Below are positions 8,025 to 15,903 of a DNA stretch of 36,929 nt, piece by piece. The stretch spans positions 1-36,929 of the forward strand of contig CACXMS010000029.1 of the NCBI GenBank assembly GCA_902768795.1, read 5' to 3'. Source of the stretch: an uncultured Eubacteriales bacterium (GTDB lineage Bacteria > Bacillota > Clostridia > Christensenellales > CAG-138). The position numbers were made by a program, and so were the translations under genes. Numbering within the stretch: the first letter of the stretch is position 1; each line of letters starts with the position of its first letter. Below the pieces are notes generated by a model that made no database searches, was not told where the DNA came from, and worked only from the letters and a program-made list of their open reading frames with translations.

Positions 8025-9089
8025 TTATACGACGACCTCATATTCGCCGGAGCCGCCCTTTTGACAGTATTCGGCAAGCGATTGCGGCGCAAAGATGCCG
8101 CGATCGGTTACAACGCCGGTCACAAGCTCCGGCGGCGTGACGTCAAACGCCGGATAATACCCTTTCACGCCGTCCCTTGCGGTGCGGACGCCCATCGCCT
8201 GCAGCACAAAGTCCGGATCCCGGAACTCGATCTTCACATCCTTGGCCGACGGATGCACAAGGTCGGGCGCGCCGGTCACATAATACGGCACATTAAGATA
8301 CCGGCAGGCGATCGCGATCTGAAACGTGCCGACCTTGTTGATGACCGAACCGTCCATGCAGATCGCGTCGGCGGCGGAGGTGAAGATGTCGACATGCTCG
8401 CTTTGCAGAACGAACGCGGGCATGTTGTCGGTAATGACCGTTACGTCGAACCCCATTTCATAGCAGACCGTCGCGGTCAGCCGGGCGCCCTGAAAATAGG
8501 GTCGCGTTTCGGGGCAGAAGATGCGAAACGTTTTGCCGACGCGCTTCGCTTCCTTGAGCATCATGCCAACGATCGTTTCCGCAAAGCACTGCGTCAGGAC
8601 CGTTCCGCCGTCCGGAATCTTTTCAACAAGATACCGCGCCATCGTTTCGATCTTGCGGTAGCGGGAGTCGTTCGCTTCGATCGCGCGGCGTTTGATCGCT
8701 TCGGCGACGTCTTCGCCCGACGCCCACGCCTGTTCGGCGGCTTGCAGCATCGTTTTGCAGATCTGTCCCATGCGCTTTGCGGTCGTCGGACGGGCGTTTG
8801 TCAGCGCGTCCGCCGCCCGGGAAAGAAATGCGCGCTGCTCCGCTTCGCTGCGGTCGCGGCATTCGAACGCGGCGAGCGCCATACCCATCGCAGCCGCCGT
8901 GTACGGGCCGGCGCTTTGCGTCACCATATCCGCTACGGCCTTTGCGACTTCACCGTACCGTTTGCAGATCACGAATTCCACGCGCCGCGGGTAACAGCGC
9001 CGGTCCAGAATCCGAACGGTCCCGTCCTCGTACCACGCTATGTTTTCGTACCGGAGCATAAACGCCAGATCCCGATCCGCCCGTTCCAT
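8025..9089 (-). CDS. MtnA/eIF-2B-alpha family sugar-phosphate isomerase
   Basis: A 354-residue member of the methylthioribose-1-phosphate isomerase / ribose-1,5-bisphosphate isomerase / eIF-2B family. Family motifs in order: 'ARPTT' (99-103), the catalytic cysteine in 'LTQCFAE' (C168), 'ETRPYFQGARLTA' (194-206), the catalytic aspartate in 'AADAI' (D241), 'NKVGTFQIAI' and 'PAFDVTPPELVTGVVT'. So both catalytic residues of MtnA are kept. Differences from standard MtnA are Q for H before the Cys, A for G before the Asp, and 'SAGPYTAAAMG' for the usual RGAPAIG loop, which hints at another substrate. No methionine-salvage partner lies nearby. ATG at 9089 has GGGAGAGG upstream; the longer ORF runs into the promoter. 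Heads the minus-strand operon. Confidence 0.85.
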   Translation of the reverse strand: MERADRDLAFMLRYENIAWYEDGTVRILDRRCYPRRVEFVICKRYGEVAKAVADMVTQSAGPYTAAAMGMALAAFECRDRSEAEQRAFLSRAADALTNARPTTAKRMGQICKTMLQAAEQAWASGEDVAEAIKRRAIEANDSRYRKIETMARYLVEKIPDGGTVLTQCFAETIVGMMLKEAKRVGKTFRIFCPETRPYFQGARLTATVCYEMGFDVTVITDNMPAFVLQSEHVDIFTSAADAICMDGSVINKVGTFQIAIACRYLNVPYYVTGAPDLVHPSAKDVKIEFRDPDFVLQAMGVRTARDGVKGYYPAFDVTPPELVTGVVTDRGIFAPQSLAEYCQKGGSGEYEVVV

Positions 9090-9114
9090 TGCAAAACCTC
9101 TCCCATTTTTTACT

Positions 9115-9144
9115 ATTTTAACACATTCCGGGCCAATGTTACAA
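9115..9144 (-). promoter_or_regulatory. Promoter of the minus-strand isomerase/GT4/GH13 operon
   Basis: Read on the minus strand: TTGTAA (9144-9139), an 18-bp spacer and TAAAAT (9120-9115), about 25 nt before the ATG at 9089. It diverges from the BMP-fusion promoter at 9214-9242. Confidence 0.55.
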
Positions 9145-9213
9145 GAGTAAAATTGCTCTGTAAAAAGCTTGCACAATCCCGGAAAACTTGCTGTGATTTC
9201 GCGGGGAAACGGC

Positions 9214-9242
9214 TTGACACGGCGCGGCGCGGGTGATACTCT
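9214..9242 (+). promoter_or_regulatory. Promoter of the BMP-fusion operon
   Basis: TTGACA (9214-9219), a 17-bp spacer and TACTCT (9237-9242). The transcript would start near 9249, so its first structured element is the hairpin at 9255-9270. Confidence 0.65.
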
Positions 9243-9254
9243 CAAAGCAGACGA

Positions 9255-9270
9255 GCGGGCGTTTGCCCGC
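9255..9270 (+). promoter_or_regulatory. 5'-UTR hairpin before the ribosome binding site
   Basis: GCGGGC-GTTT-GCCCGC is a perfect 6-bp GC stem with a tetraloop. It lies near the predicted transcript 5' end and directly before the GAAGAAGGAGGAG ribosome binding site. No T-run follows, so it is not a terminator; it may protect the mRNA 5' end or tune translation. Confidence 0.5.
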
Positions 9271-9289
9271 GGAAGAAGGAGGAGAGCGT

Positions 9290-11233
9290 ATGAAATTGAA
9301 CGACGCTGCTGCGGAGTACCGACTCGCGCGAAAGCAGGGCCTCAAACGGTATCATGACGATCTCAAACGGGGCGTTTCCCCCTATCCCAAAGTACTGGAT
9401 GAGCTGCTTGCCGACAGCAGGATTGCGGGACGGGTCGAGCTGGGGCTCTTCGAAATTCCGATCGATCGCATCATCGGGACGGCAAACGCCGGCCGACGCA
9501 CCGCGTTTTCCGCGGACTTCATGCCGCTTCTGGAGGAAAACACCGAGTTCGGCATGAAATGGATCAGTCTTTGTGCCGACCATCTCGATTCAACCGGCAT
9601 CCGCGATCCGATCCGCTGCTATGAATACCGCGGAGATTTCTATATTCAGGAAGGCAACAAGCGCGTGAGCGTTCTGCGGTATTTCGGCGCTGCGACCGTG
9701 AGCGCTTCCGTGCTCCGCATCGTTCCCGCCTGGAGCGACGACGAACCGACGCGGGTCTATTATGAGTTTCTCGACTATTTCCACAAGAGCCGGCTGTATG
9801 CGATCCGGTTTGACAAGCCGGGCCGGTACGCGCGCTTTGTGGCGGCGCTCGGATTCACGCAGGATCACGTCTGGACGCCCGAGGAGCGGCAGGCGGTGCA
9901 GAGCTTGTATCTGCGCTTTTCGCACGAAGCGGAGGCGGCCGCGCTGAAAGACAGTTCGCTTTCCGACGCGTTTCTGCATTTCCTTGCGGCCTATTCGATT
10001 GAGGAGGCCCGTGCCATGACGGCCGATGCGCTGCGCGCCGCGATCACGGCTTCCGCCGCTGCGACCGACGCATCGGTTTCGGTGACGACCGAGACCGAAG
10101 CGGCGCAGGAGCATAAGACCATGCTGGATCGCATTGTGGACGCGGTTCTTTTGCCGGATCATATCGGCGCCGCGTTCCTGTATGAATACGATCCGGCCGA
10201 AAGCGACTGGATTGCCGCGCATGAAGCCGGCCGCAAGTACGCGGAGGAAAAGCTCGGCGACAAGGTGACGACCAAAACCTACGTCATCTCCGAAGAAAAC
10301 GACGCCGACGCCTGCTTCAAGGCGGCGGTGGAGGACGGAGCGGGCGTCGTTTTTGCCACGACGCCGTCGCTGATCGCCGCGTGCCGCAGAGCGGCGGTGG
10401 CGTACCCGCAGATCAAGATCCTGAATTGCTCGGTCATCATGTCGTATCCGGGCGTCCGAACCTATTACAGCCGCATCTACGAGGCGAAGTTCATTTCCGG
10501 CGTGATCGCCGGCGCAATGTCGAAAACCGGGCGCATCGGCTACATCGCGTCTGCGCCGACGTTCGGCGTCCCGGCGGGCATCAATGCGTTCGCGCTCGGC
10601 GCCCGCATGACGAATCCGAATGCCGGGATCAGGCTGCGCTGGTCGTGCTGCGAGGAGGATCCGATGGCGGCGCTGATCGCGGATGGCGTGGACGTGATTT
10701 CCAACCGGGATCTGCCGATTCCTTCCCGGCCGCAGGAGCATTGGGGATTGAACGCCGTCGAAGCCGACGGCGGGCTGCACGCGCTTGCCGCGCCGTACTG
10801 GAACTGGGGCGAGATCTATTTCCGCCTGCTTTCCGATATTCTGCAGGGGCACTGGGTGGACAGCACGTTTCGCAGCACCGCGCAGGCCGTCAATTACTGG
10901 CTCGGCATGCAAAGCGGCGCGGTCGATCTCGTTTTTGCCGAGGATCTGCCGGACGGCGTAAAAACGCTTGCGATGCTGCTCAAAAGAGAGCTTACGAACG
11001 AAAGTCTGTTTCCGTTCTTCCGCCGTATCATTTCTCAGGACGGCGCTTTGCGTTCCGACGGACTCCGGCTGTTCTCGCCGGAAGAGATTCTGCGGATGGA
11101 CTGGCTGTGCGACGCGGTGGAGGGTGAGATTCCGCCGTTTGAGAAGATCCTGCCGATGGCGCAGAACATCGTCCGGCTGGAGGGCATCTACCGCGATACG
11201 CTCCCGCCGGAGAAAGCGGACGTCACGCTATGA
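9290..11233 (+). CDS. ParB-like / BMP nucleoside-binding fusion protein, no signal peptide
   Basis: A 647-residue protein. ATG at 9290 has AGGAGG upstream. Residues 55-130 resemble a ParB/sulfiredoxin-like fold: 'IPIDRIIGTANAGR', then 'YRGDFYIQEGNKRVSVLRYFG', where the ParB family has 'dGhrR..A....G'. Residues about 130-250 are helical, and 250-285 are an Ala/Thr-rich linker. Residues 290-545 match the BMP/PnrA basic membrane lipoprotein domain: 'AAHEAGRKYAEEKLG' and 'YEAKFISGVIAGAMSKTGRIGYIAS'. BMP proteins normally are extracytoplasmic lipoproteins binding nucleosides for an ABC importer. This one has no signal peptide, lipobox or membrane helix and no permease neighbours, so it is probably cytoplasmic and may sense a nucleoside-like ligand (inference). 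Its stop overlaps the start of the phosphoesterase gene. Confidence 0.8.
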   Translation: MKLNDAAAEYRLARKQGLKRYHDDLKRGVSPYPKVLDELLADSRIAGRVELGLFEIPIDRIIGTANAGRRTAFSADFMPLLEENTEFGMKWISLCADHLDSTGIRDPIRCYEYRGDFYIQEGNKRVSVLRYFGAATVSASVLRIVPAWSDDEPTRVYYEFLDYFHKSRLYAIRFDKPGRYARFVAALGFTQDHVWTPEERQAVQSLYLRFSHEAEAAALKDSSLSDAFLHFLAAYSIEEARAMTADALRAAITASAAATDASVSVTTETEAAQEHKTMLDRIVDAVLLPDHIGAAFLYEYDPAESDWIAAHEAGRKYAEEKLGDKVTTKTYVISEENDADACFKAAVEDGAGVVFATTPSLIAACRRAAVAYPQIKILNCSVIMSYPGVRTYYSRIYEAKFISGVIAGAMSKTGRIGYIASAPTFGVPAGINAFALGARMTNPNAGIRLRWSCCEEDPMAALIADGVDVISNRDLPIPSRPQEHWGLNAVEADGGLHALAAPYWNWGEIYFRLLSDILQGHWVDSTFRSTAQAVNYWLGMQSGAVDLVFAEDLPDGVKTLAMLLKRELTNESLFPFFRRIISQDGALRSDGLRLFSPEEILRMDWLCDAVEGEIPPFEKILPMAQNIVRLEGIYRDTLPPEKADVTL

Positions 11234-11892
11234 AAATTCTCGTCCTGTCCGATGTGGAAGATCCGTTTCTTTGGGATTATTATGTTCCGGGGCGGCTCAA
11301 CGAATATGATCTGATTCTTTCGGCAGGCGACCTGAAAGCGGAGTATCTCCGCTTTTTGGTGACGATGGCGCGCGTTCCCGTGCTGTACGTGCACGGGAAC
11401 CACGATACGTCGTATGAAGTCGATCCGCCCGAGGGCTGCGACTGCATTGAGAACCGGCTGATCGACTATAAGGGCCTTCGCATCCTGGGACTCGGCGGCT
11501 GTCCGCGCTACAAAAACGCGAAGCATCAGTATACCGAGCAGCAAATGACGCGGCGCATCCGAAAGCTGCGGCACGCTTTGAAGAAAGCCGGAGGCGTCGA
11601 TATCGTTCTGACGCACGCCGCGCCGAAGGGCTGCGAGGATCTCGAGGATTACGCGCATCGCGGATTTGACTGCTTTCTTTCCCTGATCGGGCAATGGAAA
11701 CCGAAATTCCTCGTGCACGGGCATGTTCACCTGAATTACGGCGCCGAGCGGCTGCATCGCATCGGCGATACGCGCGTCATCAACGCCTATCAGAAATATG
11801 TCATCGAGATCGAACCGGAACCGCGCGCTTTGAACCGCAAACCGCGCTTTGCCCTGTTTTCGGCGCGCCGCGATCCCTTTGAAACATACTGA
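11230..11892 (+). CDS. Calcineurin-like metallophosphoesterase
   Basis: A 220-residue phosphoesterase. The metal-binding blocks are visible in order: 'LVLSDVEDP' (D-x-E in place of the usual D-x-H), 'SAGDLK', 'VHGNHD', 'LTHAAP' and 'VHGHVH'. 'GCPRYKNAKHQYTEQQM' after the first half is typical of YfcE-like predicted phosphoesterases. The start ATG overlaps the stop of the BMP fusion (ATGA), so translation is coupled and the proteins probably act together. The substrate is unknown; with a nucleoside-binding partner, a nucleotide or cyclic nucleotide is a reasonable guess. The transcript ends at a hairpin 15 bp downstream. Confidence 0.88.
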   Translation: MKILVLSDVEDPFLWDYYVPGRLNEYDLILSAGDLKAEYLRFLVTMARVPVLYVHGNHDTSYEVDPPEGCDCIENRLIDYKGLRILGLGGCPRYKNAKHQYTEQQMTRRIRKLRHALKKAGGVDIVLTHAAPKGCEDLEDYAHRGFDCFLSLIGQWKPKFLVHGHVHLNYGAERLHRIGDTRVINAYQKYVIEIEPEPRALNRKPRFALFSARRDPFETY

Positions 11893-11906
11893 ACGGCAGA
11901 CCTCTG

Positions 11907-11945
11907 ACGTCAAAAGATCCGAACCGGGTTTTTTGACGTTTTTTT
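11907..11945 (+). terminator. Terminator of the BMP-fusion operon
   Basis: Stem ACGTCAAAA (11907-11915) with TTTTGACGT (11931-11939), followed by a T-run to 11945. It starts 15 bp after the phosphoesterase stop. Confidence 0.85.
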
Positions 11946-11989
11946 GTCGCCCCGCGCTGAAAAAAACACCCTGGTTGAGCCGTTTTGGC

Positions 11990-12019
11990 TTGCGTTTTTT
12001 GTCGGATACATGATATAAT
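11990..12019 (+). promoter_or_regulatory. Promoter of the GAF-ABC operon
   Basis: TTGCGT (11990-11995), an 18-bp spacer and a perfect TATAAT (12014-12019). The leader to the ATG at 12106 is about 80 nt and contains a TCCGGAC/GTCCGGA inverted repeat (12043-12049, 12071-12077). Confidence 0.65.
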
Positions 12020-12028
12020 AATATATCA
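12011..12028. promoter_or_regulatory. Candidate operator palindrome over the -10 box
   Basis: TGATATA-ATAA-TATATCA is a perfect 7-bp inverted repeat with a 4-nt centre, and it contains the whole -10 hexamer. A protein bound here would block RNA polymerase. No regulator gene is adjacent, and an AT-rich promoter could form such a repeat by chance. Confidence 0.4.
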
Positions 12029-12105
12029 AAATATATGATTCGTCCGGACGCGGCTGCGCGGGGCGGTTTTGTCCGGAACAATCCCGGAGAAAGAGAGATA
12101 TTGTT

Positions 12106-13326
12106 ATGGCGGAGGAAAAACGTTTCACCAAGGCAACCTGGCAGATCATGGAGCAGCTCCTTGAAGTGGACAATCTCGACGACGCGCTTTCGGGCAGCCT
12201 GGAGATCATCGTAAAAACGCTGAACAGCGAAGCCGGCGCGATCTGGCTTTTGGATCCGAAAACGGATCGGCTGAGTCCGATGTTCCATATCGGACCGGCG
12301 GACATCTCCAATATCACCGTTGAAAACGGGCTCGGGATTGAGGGGATTGTGACCAAAACCGGAAAATCCGTGATGGTCGAGGATGCGGCGACGGATCCTC
12401 GTTTCGACGGAACGGTGTTTGATGACAACGGGCTTGTGACCAAAACCATGATCTGCGTGCCGTTGAACAACCTGCACGACGTGATCGGCTGCGTGCAGAT
12501 CGTCAACAAAAAGGACGGAACGCTGTACGACGCCGACGAGCTGCAGCTTTGCGAACGCATGGCTTCCCTTGCCGCGATCACGATCGACGAAAAGGGCCTG
12601 ATCGTCGATCTCGGAGAACAGAAGGAAGTCCTTGCGACGCTGCGAAACGTCACCAAGGAATTTCAGTCCGGCGACAGCGTCCTGAAGGTTCTGAAGGGGA
12701 TCAACCTCGACGTTTATCAGAATGAATTCGTCGTTGTGCTCGGCGAATCCGGCTGCGGCAAGTCGACAATGATGAACATCATCGGCGGCATGGACTTTCT
12801 GACCGACGGCGAACTGACGGTCGAGGGGAAGGACTTTTCACATCCCACGGACGCGGATCTGACCGCGTACCGGCGCGAATACATCGGCTTCATCTTTCAG
12901 TCCTACAATCTCATGCCGAACCTCACGGCGCTCGAAAACGTACAGTTTATTGCGGAGCTTGTCAAAAACCCGATGCCTGCGGCGGAAGCGATTGAAAAAG
13001 TGGGCTTAACCGATCGCGCAAACAACTATCCCGGACAGATGTCCGGCGGGCAACAGCAGCGTGTATCGATCGCCCGCGCGATCGTGAAGCGTCCGAAGCT
13101 GATTCTGGCGGACGAACCGACCGCGGCGCTGGACTACACGACGAGCATCGAGGTGCTTTCGGTCGTGGAGGACATCGTCCGCAATCAGGGTGCGACGGTG
13201 ATGATGGTCACGCACAACCCGGAGATTGCGAAGATGGCGGACCGCGTGGTCAAGGTTCGCAGCGGTAAGGTTGCCAGCATCAAGAAGAATCTGCATCCGG
13301 TCCACGCCGAAGAGCTGGTCTGGTGA
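12106..13326 (+). CDS. GAF domain-ABC ATPase fusion (LolD/MacB-type)
   Basis: A 406-residue ATPase subunit. Residues about 5-165 form a GAF domain (small-molecule sensor), with '[19 protein letters not shown]', '[19 protein letters not shown]' and '[22 protein letters not shown]'. Residues about 176-400 are an ABC ATPase of the LolD/MacB/FtsE class: Walker A GESGCGKS (213-220), Q-loop '[10 protein letters not shown]', signature SGGQQQR (313-319), Walker B LILADE (332-337) and H-loop 'VTHN'. Members of this class are usually about 230 residues without a sensor, so the fusion suggests that ligand binding gates ATP hydrolysis (inference). It lies 6 bp before the first permease and clearly forms one transporter with the two FtsX-like proteins. 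Confidence 0.93.
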   Translation: MAEEKRFTKATWQIMEQLLEVDNLDDALSGSLEIIVKTLNSEAGAIWLLDPKTDRLSPMFHIGPADISNITVENGLGIEGIVTKTGKSVMVEDAATDPRFDGTVFDDNGLVTKTMICVPLNNLHDVIGCVQIVNKKDGTLYDADELQLCERMASLAAITIDEKGLIVDLGEQKEVLATLRNVTKEFQSGDSVLKVLKGINLDVYQNEFVVVLGESGCGKSTMMNIIGGMDFLTDGELTVEGKDFSHPTDADLTAYRREYIGFIFQSYNLMPNLTALENVQFIAELVKNPMPAAEAIEKVGLTDRANNYPGQMSGGQQQRVSIARAIVKRPKLILADEPTAALDYTTSIEVLSVVEDIVRNQGATVMMVTHNPEIAKMADRVVKVRSGKVASIKKNLHPVHAEELVW

Positions 13327-13332
13327 TCCGCT

Positions 13333-15864
13333 ATGAAAAAGACGCAGTTCTTGGATGCGATCCGAAATATCAAAAAACGGTTCGTTTCGTATCTGTCTGT
13401 CATTGTGATCGCGCTTTTAGGCACATCGATCTTTCTCAGCATCGGCTTTGCAAGCAAAGCGATTCTCCGTAACGGTACGGACGTTTACGACTCGATGCGT
13501 TTTCGCAGCGTCGAGGTCATCTCCACGCTTCTGATTTCGGAGGAGAATATCGCCGCGCTCAAGGCGCTGGACGGCGTACAGGCGGCGGAGCCGGTTTGGC
13601 AGGCGGGCACGGTGGTTTATCATGCGGATACAAAGGAAAACGCGTCTTTTATCACCGCAGGCGAACAGATTAATGTCCCGCAGGTGCTGGAAGGACGGCT
13701 TCCCGAAGCGGCGGACGAATGCGCGATCGAACAGTCCCTTGCGGAAAAGCTGCATTTTCAGGTCGGCGATACGTTGAATGAGTATGAAATGACCGACGAC
13801 GCCGGACAATACTTTTTGGGAATGGAATTCACAGTCACCGGTATCGTACAGCATCCGGATCATCTCAGCCTGACGATCCCATCGGCGGGCTATGTCATCG
13901 TCCGGAAGGAGGCGTTCGATCTCGAGACCCTGCAGGGTGCGTGCATGAAAGCGGAGGTTCTGATCGAGGATGACGGCAGCCGTTTTTCCGACGCGCACAA
14001 CAAAGCTGTCCAAAAGCAGATCGAACAGATCGAAGCGCTTGCCGTCGTTGAGACGCCGAAAACGGACGCCGCGGTAAAGGCGGCGGGTCATGCGCAGATC
14101 GATGCCATGGAGCAGGCGAACCGACAGGATCTGGAGCGCGCGCGGCAGGAAACGCCGCCGGATGAAGAGCAGATCGCCTATCTGGAGTCGAAATTTGAAA
14201 GCTTTGCAGCATATCACGAATCCATCGACAATATGGCGCCGTGTCGGTGGATCGTCCTCGGCGAACAAGGCAATACCGGATTCGTACAGGTTCTTACATG
14301 CAGCGAAACGCTGAAAACCATCCAGATCAATTTTGCGCTGATGTTCGTTTTGATCGGCGCGCTGACCATCCTTGCGACGATCGGCAAAATGGTCAACGAG
14401 CAGCGCACCCAGGTCGGCACGGTCAAGGCGCTCGGCTTTTACAACCGTGAGATCCTGCAGAAGTATCTTTTGTTTGCCGTGTCCGCTGTGATCATCGGAA
14501 CCATCCTCGGCAGCATCGCTGCGCGGTTTTTCATGGAAGGCGTCGCGCTGAACAACTACAGCGATTCCTTTGCCGCCGACCTTTCCGCGCCGTTATTTGA
14601 TTGGGGCTCTGTGCTGCTCGTACTGTCTGCCGGCGTCGCCCTTTCCGCAGGCGCAGTCTGGATTTCCTGCCGGAGACTGATGAAGGAATCCGCAAACGCG
14701 CTGATGCAGCCGCCGGTTCCGTTGGTTTCGCGCAAGGCGCAAACGAACAGAAAACATGTGCTCGGGCTGTATGCGCGCCTGATTTTGCGCAATATCCGCA
14801 CCGATTGGAAGCGCGTGACCCTCACCGTCGTGAGCGTACTCGGCTGCTGCGCGATGATCGGCGTCGGCTTTACGCTGAAAAGCGCGATCAACAATTGCCC
14901 CAAAAAACAGGATTCCGAAGTCCTGCATTATGACGCCGTCATCAAATGCCTTCCGAACGCATTGGAAGGTATACAGACGTTTTTGGACGAGGCAGGCGCG
15001 GACAATATTCGCCTGTACCGCGCCGATTTGATGGTACAGACCGAAGAGGTCGGTCTTGCACAGCTGCTGTGCGGCGATATTGCAGAGCTTCAGACGATGA
15101 TGCATCTGGAGGATTGGAAGACCGGCGAGCCGCTTTTGCCGACGGACGACGGTGTCTATATCTATCAGCGTCTGGCGGAGACCGAACATCTTACCGTCGG
15201 CAGCGAACTGAAGCTGACGCTCGGGCTTTCGGATGCGGCGACGGTCAGGGTCGCCGGCGTATTCCGTAACTATCTCGGTCTGCCGGTTGTGATGAGCAGC
15301 GGGTACTATCAAGCGCTGTTCGGAAAGCCCTGCGAACCCAACGCCTTCCTGGTGCGGTGGAACGGCGCAGACAAGGATGCGCTGATTACGCAGCTTCAGG
15401 AGGAAACATGGGGCTATGAATCATGGATGCCGTATGACGGTGATCGCGCGGCGTTTGAAGCCGCCACTGCGTCGATCAATTCCGTCGACGCGCTGCTGAT
15501 TGCGATTGCTGCGATCATGGCGGGCGTTGTGCTGCTGAACTTGACAAATACATTTGTTATGCAGAAGAAGCGCGAATTGATCATCATGCGAATCAACGGT
15601 TTTACGGTCAAAGAGCTTGTCGGCTATCTGCTGCGGGAGACAGCATTTACCACCGTGATCGGCATTCTGCTCGGCGTCGCTGCGGGCTGCGGGATCGGGT
15701 ACTATATCGTTCGCTCGGTGGAGTTGCCCTATACACAGTTTGACCGCAGCATTGATCTGCCGGCATGGCTGTATGCCGCGGGAATCACCGCCCTGTTTGC
15801 TGTCGTCATCAACGCGATCGCGCTTGGAAAGGTGAAGAAGCTGAAGCTGAACGATATCGCATAA
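13333..15864 (+). CDS. FtsX/MacB-type ABC permease (short form)
   Basis: An 843-residue permease. It has an N-terminal membrane helix (about 18-40, 'YLSVIVIALLGTSIFLSIGF') and a large extracellular domain (about 45-325). A first FtsX core follows with helices near 335-355, 385-405 and 430-450. A second N-terminal-type helix lies near 497-517, then a second extracellular domain and a second FtsX core (about 715-843). Motifs 'KMVNEQRTQVGTVKALGF' and 'KKRELIIMRINGFTVKELVGYLLRETAFT' are typical FtsX-family coupling segments. The first extracellular domain carries only a short helical insert ('LERARQETPPDEEQIAYLESKF'). It starts 6 bp after the ATPase and is likely translationally coupled. Probably half of a mechanotransmission-type exporter. 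Confidence 0.92.
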   Translation: MKKTQFLDAIRNIKKRFVSYLSVIVIALLGTSIFLSIGFASKAILRNGTDVYDSMRFRSVEVISTLLISEENIAALKALDGVQAAEPVWQAGTVVYHADTKENASFITAGEQINVPQVLEGRLPEAADECAIEQSLAEKLHFQVGDTLNEYEMTDDAGQYFLGMEFTVTGIVQHPDHLSLTIPSAGYVIVRKEAFDLETLQGACMKAEVLIEDDGSRFSDAHNKAVQKQIEQIEALAVVETPKTDAAVKAAGHAQIDAMEQANRQDLERARQETPPDEEQIAYLESKFESFAAYHESIDNMAPCRWIVLGEQGNTGFVQVLTCSETLKTIQINFALMFVLIGALTILATIGKMVNEQRTQVGTVKALGFYNREILQKYLLFAVSAVIIGTILGSIAARFFMEGVALNNYSDSFAADLSAPLFDWGSVLLVLSAGVALSAGAVWISCRRLMKESANALMQPPVPLVSRKAQTNRKHVLGLYARLILRNIRTDWKRVTLTVVSVLGCCAMIGVGFTLKSAINNCPKKQDSEVLHYDAVIKCLPNALEGIQTFLDEAGADNIRLYRADLMVQTEEVGLAQLLCGDIAELQTMMHLEDWKTGEPLLPTDDGVYIYQRLAETEHLTVGSELKLTLGLSDAATVRVAGVFRNYLGLPVVMSSGYYQALFGKPCEPNAFLVRWNGADKDALITQLQEETWGYESWMPYDGDRAAFEAATASINSVDALLIAIAAIMAGVVLLNLTNTFVMQKKRELIIMRINGFTVKELVGYLLRETAFTTVIGILLGVAAGCGIGYYIVRSVELPYTQFDRSIDLPAWLYAAGITALFAVVINAIALGKVKKLKLNDIA

Positions 15865-15903
15865 GGATCGGAAGGGAACGGACCGGAATCGGTTGGGAAC
15901 GGT

